From JANQGH01 sp039819285 (lineage in GTDB: Bacteria > Pseudomonadota > Alphaproteobacteria > DSM-16000 > Inquilinaceae): a DNA stretch of 16,825 bases. Shown here one piece after another: positions 6,816-13,490 of the stretch. The position numbers and the translations under genes are program-made. The notes beneath the pieces are model-generated. The model made no database searches. It had not been told where the DNA came from and worked only from the letters and a program-made list of their open reading frames with translations. Each line of letters starts with the position of its first letter. Positions within the stretch are counted from its first letter, which is position 1. The stretch lies in contig JBCBSH010000088.1 in the NCBI GenBank assembly GCA_039819285.1, positions 1 through 16,825 of the forward strand, read 5' to 3'.

Positions 6816-7451
6816 ATGACGCCAGAAAGTCTGACGCAACGCACCAGAACACGCCTCGCGATCGCCATCGTGGGCGTCAGCCTCGTCGCGGCCTTTGCCA
6901 TCTATGTCAATGCCCTGACACCGCCGTCGCGCGGCTTGGACCTGCTCGCGCTGGTGATCTTCTTTCCGTTCATCTATCCGATCGCGCCGATTTTCCTGGA
7001 GGGCGCGTTCGGCCTCGGGATCGCGGCCTACGCGACCTATCCCGGGATCGCCCTGGCGCTGGCCCTTGTGATTGGCAGCACGGCACGGGTGGGGCTTGCC
7101 GCGGCGGCCTTGCTCACAGTCTACATGCTGCCTTGGACGGACACGCCGGCGCTGATTTCAGGCTATCAGACAGGCTACGTCGCGGGCCTTTCGCTAGGCC
7201 TCGGCGCCCTGGGCCAGGCGATTGCGATCATCGTCCCGGTGCTGGCGCTCGCAGCGCTGATTGTGCCACGCAAAACCGCCGGCGCGGCCTGCCTCCTTGG
7301 CGGCACCATCGCAAGTGCGGTGTTGATGGTCGGGACCGTTAGCCTTACCGGCTTTGGCGGGTTGACCGTTGGCGGCCTGCTGGCGGTCGTGGCCTTTATC
7401 GCTTCGGCAGCGATATCGCTGAACTGGTTCAGCGCGCGGGACCGCCACTGA
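6816..7451 (+). CDS. Multi-span membrane protein of unknown function
   Basis: This 211-residue, very hydrophobic protein has roughly six or seven predicted membrane segments: about 14-32, 42-60, 63-90, 93-102, 120-150 and two between 155 and 203. A short basic N-terminus (QRTRTRLA) and a basic end (ARDRH) are its only polar ends. I recognise no family motif. GGGG at 6805-6808 is a reasonable ribosome site for the ATG at 6816. The gene begins 35 bp after the Bcr/CflA gene on the same strand and is probably co-transcribed with it, which may hint at a role in export or envelope, but no function is claimed. It ends 24 bp before the convergent dehydrogenase gene with no evident terminator between them. 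Confidence 0.75.
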   Translation: MTPESLTQRTRTRLAIAIVGVSLVAAFAIYVNALTPPSRGLDLLALVIFFPFIYPIAPIFLEGAFGLGIAAYATYPGIALALALVIGSTARVGLAAAALLTVYMLPWTDTPALISGYQTGYVAGLSLGLGALGQAIAIIVPVLALAALIVPRKTAGAACLLGGTIASAVLMVGTVSLTGFGGLTVGGLLAVVAFIASAAISLNWFSARDRH

Positions 7452-7459
7452 CGCCGACC

Positions 7460-7485
7460 GTCAGATCGCCAACGGTCAGATCGCC
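7460..7485. repeat. 15-bp tandem duplication at the dehydrogenase stop codon
   Basis: GTCAGATCGCC occurs at 7460-7470 and again at 7475-7485, a period of 15 bp. The second copy encodes the last residues and stop codon of the dehydrogenase gene on the minus strand. The first copy lies just beyond the stop, in the gap to the convergent membrane-protein gene, and repeats the same stop context in frame. Confidence 0.6.
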
Positions 7486-8411
7486 GACAGACTGCCGAAC
7501 GCTTCCTTTAGGATTGTGGCGCTGTGTTGCAGTGCGGCGGCCTCGGATTGTGTCAGGTCGGGTGCAAGCGAACTCTCCACGCCGGCGCGCCCAACGACAC
7601 GCGGCAGCGACATCGCCACGTCGGACACGCCAACCGACTCTTGGGCAACCATCGACACGGTCAGCAAGCGATGTTCATCACCCAGAATGGCGCGGATGAT
7701 CAAAGACAGCCCCGCGCCGATGCCGTAATAGGTCGATCCCTTGCCCTCGATAATCCGATAGGCCGCCAGGCGGACGCCATCCTCGATCTCGGCACGGATG
7801 GCGTCGGTCAACGGGCGGCCGATCTGTTCGGCGAACTTCGCCACCGGCATGGTGCCCGCCAACGCAGCCGACCAATGCAGCACCTCGCTGTCGCCATGCT
7901 CGCCCAGGACATGGGCGTGGATCGATTTCGGCGAGATCTCCAGATAGCGGCCGAGCAGGACCCGGAACCGGGCCGTGTCGAGGATCGTGCCGGACCCGAT
8001 CACACGGGCCGCAGGCAGCCCGGCGATCTGCGTGGCGACCTGGGTCATGATGTCGACCGGATTGCTCGCGATCAACAGGATCGCGTCCGGCGCTGCGGCC
8101 AGCACCTTGGGAATGATCGCGGCAAACACGGCCGCATTTCGGTCAAGCAAAGCGATCCGTGTCTCCCCCGGCTGCTGGCTGACACCGGCGGCCAGCACGA
8201 CGATCTCGGCCCCTTCGAGATCGCCAAAGTCGCCGCCGCGCACCGACATGGCGTGGGCGAACGGGGCCGCATGGATAACGTCTTCGGCATGCGCAGCCGC
8301 CAGCTTGGCGTCACGATCCACCAATACAATTTCGCTGCCGATCCGATTCAGCACCAAAGCAAACGCCGTAGTGCTGCCAACCATGCCAGCGCCAACAATG
8401 CCAATCTTCAT
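7476..8411 (-). CDS. ldh: L-lactate/malate dehydrogenase family enzyme, probably L-lactate dehydrogenase
   Basis: This 311-residue NAD-dependent 2-hydroxyacid dehydrogenase has a Rossmann start GIVGAGMVGS (4-13) with Asp32 at the end of strand 2, favouring NAD. The substrate-loop motif GVSQQPGETR places Gln79 at the position of Gln102 of lactate dehydrogenases (malate dehydrogenases have Arg), so lactate/pyruvate is the better guess. Other catalytic positions are Asp145 and Arg148 (LDTARFR), His172 (GEHGDSE) and Thr227 (KGSTYYG). It would interconvert L-lactate and pyruvate in the cytoplasm. AAGG precedes the ATG at 8411 at good spacing. It is divergent from a DeoR-family regulator that is followed by a TRAP transporter, suggesting a shared organic-acid regulon. 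Another 2-hydroxyacid substrate cannot be excluded. Confidence 0.87.
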   Translation of the reverse strand: MKIGIVGAGMVGSTTAFALVLNRIGSEIVLVDRDAKLAAAHAEDVIHAAPFAHAMSVRGGDFGDLEGAEIVVLAAGVSQQPGETRIALLDRNAAVFAAIIPKVLAAAPDAILLIASNPVDIMTQVATQIAGLPAARVIGSGTILDTARFRVLLGRYLEISPKSIHAHVLGEHGDSEVLHWSAALAGTMPVAKFAEQIGRPLTDAIRAEIEDGVRLAAYRIIEGKGSTYYGIGAGLSLIIRAILGDEHRLLTVSMVAQESVGVSDVAMSLPRVVGRAGVESSLAPDLTQSEAAALQHSATILKEAFGSLSAI

Positions 8412-8442
8412 GGTCCAACCTTCATCGTGGAGTCTCTCCCGG

Positions 8443-8505
8443 CTTGCGTTTGGTTACCGCGACACGGTAGTTTGGCTTTGTAAAACTTGCGTTTCGACAA
8501 CAAAG
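8443..8505. promoter_or_regulatory. Candidate DeoR-type operator between ldh and the regulator gene
   Basis: CTTGCGTTT occurs at 8443-8451 and 8486-8494, exactly 43 bp apart (about four helical turns); the copies extend as GCGTTTGG and GCGTTTCG. An inverted pair CTTTGT (8476-8481) and ACAAAG (8500-8505) surrounds the second copy. TTTCG/TTTGG-type boxes are common in DeoR-family operators, and the 124-bp divergent gap is where autoregulatory sites would lie. The assignment is by pattern and position. Confidence 0.45.
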
Positions 8506-8535
8506 ACAAGTACCAACAAGCCCCCCCGCGTCACC

Positions 8536-9309
8536 ATGCCATCATTGCAAGCCACCCTGCGCCACCAATCAATCGTCGATGCATTACATCGTCGCGGAAA
8601 CGTGCGCGTGGCCGATCTGGCCGAGATGCTGGAGGTGTCATCTGTCACCATCCGGGCGGACCTAGACTTCCTGGAAAGCCAGTCGGTTCTGCGCCGGACG
8701 CGCGGTGGCGCGGTGCCGATGCGCCCACGCCGGTTTGAGTTGCCGCTGGAGATGACAAGCCAGGACAACTCCGGCGCCAAGCGTTCAATCGCCCTCAAGG
8801 CAACCAGCCTGATCCGTGACGGCGAGACGGTGATCCTCGATGTTGGCTCGACGACCACCGAGTTGGCCAAATCCCTGCCGCAAAGCCTGGTCGATGTCGT
8901 CGTCGTTACCAACTCCCTGAACATCGCGCTGATCCTGGAGGATCACCCCGGCATCACGGTCGTGGTCACCGGTGGAACGTTGCGGCCGCAGCAGCATTCG
9001 CTGGTCGCGCCGTTCGGCAACCTGATGATGGGCCATATCAACACCGACCTGGCCTTTTTGGGCTGCAGCGGTGTCGATCCGATCAAGGGCTTCACCAATA
9101 CCAACCTGCCCGAGGCCGAAATCAAGCAGGCCATGATCAAGGCCGCCGCCCGGACCATCTTCATTGCTGACCATACCAAGCTGCTTCATGTCGCTACGGC
9201 GAAGGTTGCCGACCTGCTGGACGCAGATCTCCTGATCACCGACGCCGACGCGCCATCCGACGCGGTCCGCCAGCTGCGCAAGCAAGGTTTGGAAGTCCTC
9301 GTCGCCTGA
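8536..9309 (+). CDS. DeoR-family transcriptional regulator
   Basis: This 257-residue protein has the usual length. The N-terminal winged helix-turn-helix covers about 6-60: GNVRVADLAEMLEVSSVTIR, then ADLDFLESQSVLRRTRGGAV, the classic DeoR signature. The C-terminal DeoRC sensor domain shows DVGSTTTELA, VVTNSLNIA, VTGGTLRPQQHSLVAPF and FIADHTKL, positions that bind phosphorylated sugars or related metabolites in this family. It usually acts as a repressor released by its ligand. The frame is open well upstream, but the upstream part is the antisense of ldh, so I take the ATG at 8536. It has no Shine-Dalgarno sequence (a run of seven C lies at 8521-8527), so it may be weakly translated or leaderless. 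It probably controls the divergent ldh and the downstream TRAP genes. Confidence 0.92.
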   Translation: MPSLQATLRHQSIVDALHRRGNVRVADLAEMLEVSSVTIRADLDFLESQSVLRRTRGGAVPMRPRRFELPLEMTSQDNSGAKRSIALKATSLIRDGETVILDVGSTTTELAKSLPQSLVDVVVVTNSLNIALILEDHPGITVVVTGGTLRPQQHSLVAPFGNLMMGHINTDLAFLGCSGVDPIKGFTNTNLPEAEIKQAMIKAAARTIFIADHTKLLHVATAKVADLLDADLLITDADAPSDAVRQLRKQGLEVLVA

Positions 9310-9507
9310 GAGCCGTGCCTGCATCGGCATCTCGATCGCCGCGCAAAACATCGCAAGTCACCCTGAAGAACCGCCTCGAATCTACAGCATCGCGGCGCGT
9401 TTCCTAGGCCAATTCCCGCCACACGATGTCGATTGAACCTCTGCTACGGGTAGGGTCGACGGAAAAACCATTTGCATATCAGGGTTTCCGGCGTACGATC
9501 AGAACTA

Positions 9508-9540
9508 AGCGAAGCCGAACGAAACAAAACGAAGATTTCG
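9508..9540. promoter_or_regulatory. Phased CGAA boxes upstream of the TRAP operon, candidate DeoR operator
   Basis: CGAA occurs at 9510, 9520 and 9530, an exact 10-bp period, with an additional CGAA at 9516 and an inverted TTTCG at 9536-9540. On the minus strand this reads as TTCGTTTTGTTTCGTTCGG, much like the TTTCG-repeat operators of the GlpR/AgaR branch of the DeoR family. The block ends 26 bp before the start codon of the small permease gene, an ideal position for repression by the adjacent regulator. Confidence 0.55.
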
Positions 9541-9566
9541 GCACGCGTCCAAGGGAGGTGGCAGGC

Positions 9567-10151
9567 ATGGTGGTCCTGAACGCGATTATCGCGGTCCTTG
9601 CCCGTATCAACACCGTTTTCGGCGTCATCGGTAAGTATGTCAGCCTCACGCTGATCGGCGTGATGATGCTGCTGGTCGTCTGGCAGGTGGTCCTTCAATG
9701 GTTTGGCGACGCCCCGTCCTGGACCGAGGAAGTGTCCATTTACATGATGATCTGGATCACCTTCTTGGTGGCGCCGATCGCGTACCGCACCGGGGCGAAC
9801 ATCTCGATCGAGTTTCTGAAGGGCATGGTCAGCACGCGCCTGCGCGGCGTCCTGGAACTCATTTTCGCGGTGCTGATCATCTGGATCTTGATCGTCCTGT
9901 TCCAGATCTCGATCCCGTGGCTGGAACGCGGCTTCAACTCGACCGCCAGAACGTTTCCGGTCTCACGCGGCTACATCTTTCTGTGCCTGCCGATCGGCAT
10001 CGCCTTCCTCATCCTGGCGGCGATCGAGACGGCGCTGCGCGGCCTGCGGGTACTGCTGGATGCCAGCTACATTAACGACCCGCTGATCCAGCATCATCTG
10101 AACCGCCCGGAGTCGCAGATGACCGGCGTTTCCGTGGAAGAAAGGGACTAG
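9567..10151 (+). CDS. TRAP transporter small permease (DctQ family)
   Basis: This 194-residue inner-membrane protein has four membrane spans, the DctQ fold. It shows the family pattern WTEEVSIYMMIWITFLVAPIA, followed by a charged loop YRTGANISIEFL and further helices at about 93-113 and 138-155. It forms the small membrane subunit of a sodium-driven tripartite ATP-independent periplasmic transporter with the next gene. I chose the ATG at 9567 because a very strong ribosome site, GGGAGGTG (9553-9560), precedes it; the in-frame ATG at 9426 would run through the putative operator. The gene starts 257 bp after the regulator gene and ends 6 bp before the large permease gene. Confidence 0.93.
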   Translation: MVVLNAIIAVLARINTVFGVIGKYVSLTLIGVMMLLVVWQVVLQWFGDAPSWTEEVSIYMMIWITFLVAPIAYRTGANISIEFLKGMVSTRLRGVLELIFAVLIIWILIVLFQISIPWLERGFNSTARTFPVSRGYIFLCLPIGIAFLILAAIETALRGLRVLLDASYINDPLIQHHLNRPESQMTGVSVEERD

Positions 10152-10157
10152 TAGACC

Positions 10158-11477
10158 ATGGCCCTACTCCCCTTCTACCTGCTCTTGGGCCTGATGATCA
10201 TCGGCATGCCGGTGACGTTTGCCCTGCTCGTCGGACCTGGCATTGCGCTGTTCATCGCCGATCAGATCGGTGCGCTAAGGCTGCCCGTGGAACGGCTGCA
10301 CGGCATGATGCAGAGCTTTCTGTTCGACGGGATCGAGAGCTTCCCGCTGATGGCGGTGCCGTTCTTCATCCTCGCCGGCGAGGTGATGAACCGCGGCAAC
10401 ATCACCTTTAATCTGGTCCAGTTTTCGCGATCCCTGATCGGGCATCTGCGCGGCGGCCTGGCGCAGGTCAACGTCCTGTCCAGCATCCTGTTCGCCGGTC
10501 TCTCCGGATCGGCCGTCGCCGACACCTCCGCGCTCGGCTCGATGCTGATCCCGGCCATGGAGAAGAACGGCTACAGCCGCCGATTTGCCGCCGCGATCAC
10601 GGCCGCGAGTTCGGTCATCGGCCCGATCATCCCGCCCAGCGGCCTGATGATCCTGTACGCCTTCGTCATGAACGTGTCCGTCGGCGGGCTGTTCGCCGCC
10701 GGCATCATACCTGGCTTGATGGTCGGCGGCGGTGGCTTGATGGTCATGACCTGGTACATGGCCAAAAAGCGTGATTTTCCCGTCGCCAACCGAAGAGCGA
10801 CGTGGCGCGAGCGCGGACAGGCGACGAAGCAGGCCATCTGGCCGCTGCTGGCGCCGGTCATCCTGCTCGGCGGCATCCTCAGCGGCTTCTTCACGCCGAC
10901 CCAGGCCGCCGCCGTCGCCGCTGCCTATGCCTTCATCGTCAGCATGGCGATCATGCGCAGCCTCAAGCTGAAGGATGTGCCCAGCGTTCTGTGGTCAGCG
11001 GCATTTTCGTCCGGCGTGATCCTGTTGCTGGTCGCGGCCGCCAGGGTGTTCGCCGCCGTCCTAGCGCCGCCGCCATTCCAAACCGCGATGGTCCTCGGGG
11101 AGTTCGTCACCGCGCTGACCGACAATCCGCTGGTCCTGTTGTTTCTGATCAACATCCTGCTGTTCATCGTCGGGATGTTTCTGGATGCCGGGCCGGCGAT
11201 CTTGATCCTAGGCCCGATCCTGGGGCCGGCGGTGGTCAGCCTCGGCGTCGACCCGATGCACTTCGCCATCGTCATGTGCGTCAACGTCACCGTGGGGCTG
11301 GCGACGCCGCCCATGGGACTCGTTCTATTTGTGGCGGCGAGCATATCGGATGAGAAGCTTGAGGCGATCGCCAAGGAGATTCTGCCGTTTCTCGCGGTGC
11401 AAGTGGTCGTGATCTTTTTGATCACGTTCATCCCGGCGCTGACACTGACGCTGCCGCGCTGGTTGGGCTTCCTTTGA
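10158..11477 (+). CDS. TRAP transporter large permease (DctM family)
   Basis: This 439-residue protein has the full length of the DctM family, with about 12-13 membrane spans. Family features include LLLGLMIIGMPVTFALLVG at the start, FPLMAVPFFILAGEVMNRG, the strongly conserved LFAGLSGSAVADTSALGSML (residues about 113-132), ASSVIGPIIPPSGLMILYA, and LDAGPAILILGPILGPAV plus VGLATPPMGLVLFVA near the end. It is the main translocation subunit in the inner membrane and takes substrate from the periplasmic binding protein in exchange for a sodium gradient. It begins 6 bp after the small permease stop; AGAAAGG lies just upstream of the ATG. The substrate cannot be told from the permease. Confidence 0.96.
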   Translation: MALLPFYLLLGLMIIGMPVTFALLVGPGIALFIADQIGALRLPVERLHGMMQSFLFDGIESFPLMAVPFFILAGEVMNRGNITFNLVQFSRSLIGHLRGGLAQVNVLSSILFAGLSGSAVADTSALGSMLIPAMEKNGYSRRFAAAITAASSVIGPIIPPSGLMILYAFVMNVSVGGLFAAGIIPGLMVGGGGLMVMTWYMAKKRDFPVANRRATWRERGQATKQAIWPLLAPVILLGGILSGFFTPTQAAAVAAAYAFIVSMAIMRSLKLKDVPSVLWSAAFSSGVILLLVAAARVFAAVLAPPPFQTAMVLGEFVTALTDNPLVLLFLINILLFIVGMFLDAGPAILILGPILGPAVVSLGVDPMHFAIVMCVNVTVGLATPPMGLVLFVAASISDEKLEAIAKEILPFLAVQVVVIFLITFIPALTLTLPRWLGFL

Positions 11478-11549
11478 GCGAGGGGGCCGTTGGCGTCAAT
11501 TGACAGGCCCATTCATGCTCGGGCCAACAACAGGGAGGATGGTTACCCA

Positions 11550-12611
11550 ATGTCAGCAAAGTCTCTTTCGAAAACCCTACTCGGCGCCGCCGCCGGCCTG
11601 ACGATCGCCGCCGGCGCGGTCTTGCCGGCCCAGGCCCAGGACCATCTCATCAGCCTCGTCTTCCTGGCGAACACCGAGGACGAGGATTATGACGGCGCCC
11701 TGGTCTTCAAGGATTATGTCGAGTCCCGCTCCAACGGCACGATCGCCGTCGACATCTATCCCGGCGGCCAATTGTGCGCCAATCCGGCAAGCTGCATCGA
11801 CGCGCTTCAATCCGGTCTGGTCACCGTGTTCATCACCACCATCGGCGGGCTCAGCAACGTCTTCCCGCCGGCCCAGGTGATGGACGTGCCCTACATGTTC
11901 CCCAGCGATCGGATTGCCGAATGCGCGCTGTCGAACGACAGTCCGTTCTTCAACGCGCTGCATGACGCCGTGCTGGAGCAGACCGGCAACATGCGCTTGA
12001 TGACGATCGGCAACACCGGCGGCTGGCGCAACATCGCGACCACCGACACACCGGTGCAATCGCCGGCAGATGTCGACGGCCTGCAAATCAGGACCATCAG
12101 TTCGGAGATACAGCAGGAACTGGTGCGCGCGCTGGGCGGTTCGCCCACGCCCGTCGCCTGGCCGGAACTCTACACCGCGCTTGCCACCGGCGTGGTCGAG
12201 GGCACCAAGAACGGCATCACCGATATCGTCGGCATGTCGTTCCACGAGCATCTCGACAACATGACGCTGGACGGCCATGCCTATATGGGCGCGCTGTGGT
12301 GGATGAATAACGACGAATTCCTGGCCATGAGCGAGGATGAGCGCCGCATCGTCGAAGACGGCTTCGATCGCCTGCGCTTGACCACGTTGGTCATGCCGCA
12401 AAGGCGCCAGATCGACGCCTACAACACCTTCCGCGAGGCGGGTGGCACGATCTATGTGCCGACGCCCGACGAGATGTCGCAGTTCCGCGACGCCGCCTCG
12501 CCGGTCCGCGACTGGTTCGTCGAGCAGTACGGGCCGGAGTGGCTGGATCTGCTGTCCGAGACGGTGGCAGGCTGCGAGGAAAGCCTGGGCGCCCAGTACC
12601 GACCCGAATGA
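11550..12611 (+). CDS. TRAP transporter substrate-binding protein (DctP family)
   Basis: This 353-residue periplasmic protein has a Sec signal peptide (basic MSAKSLSK, hydrophobic core, cleavage likely after AQA29). The family signature is clear: GLQIRTISSEIQQELVRALG with Arg181, the residue that normally holds the substrate carboxylate, then PTPVAWPELYTALATGVVEG and Asn221. The ligand is therefore probably an organic acid; lactate or another 2-hydroxyacid is suggested only by the nearby dehydrogenase. Four Cys residues (75, 82, 124, 342) are present in the mature part, unusual for this family, so disulfides are possible. The ATG at 11550 is preceded by GGGAGG (11533-11538); an in-frame ATG at 11490 would hide the signal peptide. 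It lies 72 bp after the large permease and ends before a strong terminator. Confidence 0.94.
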   Translation: MSAKSLSKTLLGAAAGLTIAAGAVLPAQAQDHLISLVFLANTEDEDYDGALVFKDYVESRSNGTIAVDIYPGGQLCANPASCIDALQSGLVTVFITTIGGLSNVFPPAQVMDVPYMFPSDRIAECALSNDSPFFNALHDAVLEQTGNMRLMTIGNTGGWRNIATTDTPVQSPADVDGLQIRTISSEIQQELVRALGGSPTPVAWPELYTALATGVVEGTKNGITDIVGMSFHEHLDNMTLDGHAYMGALWWMNNDEFLAMSEDERRIVEDGFDRLRLTTLVMPQRRQIDAYNTFREAGGTIYVPTPDEMSQFRDAASPVRDWFVEQYGPEWLDLLSETVAGCEESLGAQYRPE

Positions 12612-12655
12612 TGCCGGTACCCCGGGCAGATTGACGCTCGGTCAAGTCATGGAAG

Positions 12656-12690
12656 AGGCCCGCCGATCGATTTCGGCGGGCCTTTTTCTT
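12656..12690 (+). terminator. Intrinsic terminator of the TRAP operon
   Basis: A perfect 11-bp stem (12656-12666 with 12673-12683, arms AGGCCCGCCGA and TCGGCGGGCCT) closes a 6-base loop. It is followed by TTTTTCTT. It begins 45 bp after the binding-protein stop codon. Confidence 0.92.
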
Positions 12691-12724
12691 TGGGCAGCAC
12701 GGGGCGCTGATGAGGTCGCCTGTT

Positions 12725-13264
12725 TTAGGTGTCCGTGGCGCCCTTGTCCTTCACGATGTCCACGTCGTCGAGGTCGTCATCGAGATCCTCGTCGAGATCG
12801 TCGCCCTCGAGATCTTCGTCATCCTCCAAAAGGCCGTCATCGTCGAGGTCGGGCTCCACCGGGTCGGCATCATCGTCATCGTCCGACGAGTCAGCACCCT
12901 CGGCACTTTCGACGACCTCGTCGATCTCTTCGACGTCGTCTTCCTCCTCCTCCTCGACCTCGTCGTCCTCGGCGTCGACTTTATCACCCTCCGACGCGGC
13001 AGCATCCTCGTCGGCAGCCTCGGCGTCCTCTTCGACCTCTTCCTCGATGGCCTCTGCAGCGGCCTTCTTCTTGGCCTTTTCCGGCTTGGGCTTCGCCGGC
13101 AGTTCCTCGACCATGGCGCTGCGTGTTCGCCGGGACTTCAAGAAGGCTTCCGGGTCGAATTCGGTCGCGCATTTCGGGCAGACGACCGGCACTTTGTTCA
13201 GGTCATAATAGCGGGTTCCACAATTGTGGCAGATCCGCTTCGTACCCCAATCGGATTTGGACAA
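12725..13264 (-). CDS. TIGR02300 family protein: zinc ribbon with long acidic tail
   Basis: The product is about 179 residues from a TTG start. The N-terminus SDWGTKRICHNCG, then YYDLNKVPVVCPKC, gives a four-Cys zinc ribbon (Cys12, 15, 29, 32) typical of TIGR02300 proteins, which are conserved in alphaproteobacteria next to aroA and of unknown function. A basic Ala/Lys stretch (about 45-72, KPKPEKAKKKAAA) follows. The rest is a low-complexity Asp/Glu tail, with runs such as EEEEEDD and SSDDDDDAD. No ATG lies near the expected N-terminus. The TTG at 13264 aligns with the usual family start, while the in-frame ATGs further upstream lie opposite aroA. It is divergent from aroA. The acidic tail suggests a nucleic-acid mimic or protein-binding role, which is inference only. 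Confidence 0.87.
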   Translation of the reverse strand: MSKSDWGTKRICHNCGTRYYDLNKVPVVCPKCATEFDPEAFLKSRRTRSAMVEELPAKPKPEKAKKKAAAEAIEEEVEEDAEAADEDAAASEGDKVDAEDDEVEEEEEDDVEEIDEVVESAEGADSSDDDDDADPVEPDLDDDGLLEDDEDLEGDDLDEDLDDDLDDVDIVKDKGATDT

Positions 13265-13418
13265 GGCGGGAACTCTTTGACTGTCTATATCGATGGCTGT
13301 TCCGTTCGGCCGCAAGTGCCATGATCGAACCCGGCTGTCAAAGCATAATAGCCCAGCGGTGATGCAAGGCGGCACAAGGTGTGATCCGCTTGCAACACAG
13401 ACCGGCGCCGACCGGGTG

Positions 13419-13446
13419 TTGCGGTCGCTTCCGTTCGTGCTAATCT
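13419..13446 (+). promoter_or_regulatory. Candidate promoter of aroA-cmk
   Basis: TTGCGG (13419-13424) and TAATCT (13441-13446) are separated by 16 bp, a reasonable sigma-70 pair. Transcription would start near 13453, about 38 nt before the aroA ATG. It is in the 226-bp gap between the divergent TIGR02300 and aroA genes. Assigned by eye. Confidence 0.45.
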
Positions 13447-13490
13447 CCGCTCGCTCTTCGGCCCTCAACCGATCGCTTCCTCTACCCATC

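Noticed and set aside
7975..8535. N-terminal extension of the DeoR-family frame
   Set aside because: It overlaps ldh antisense. The helix-turn-helix signature begins right after the ATG at 8536, and 257 residues is the normal family length.
12998..13110. Possible tandem repeat array in the acidic tail region
   Set aside because: The repeats are degenerate Asp/Glu codon runs without a fixed unit, so this is low-complexity coding sequence and not a repeat array.
12710..13324. Long plus-strand frames rich in Val/Leu/Ile or Ser opposite the TIGR02300 gene
   Set aside because: They mirror the Asp/Glu codon runs of the minus-strand gene. The zinc-ribbon Cys pattern shows which strand is coding.
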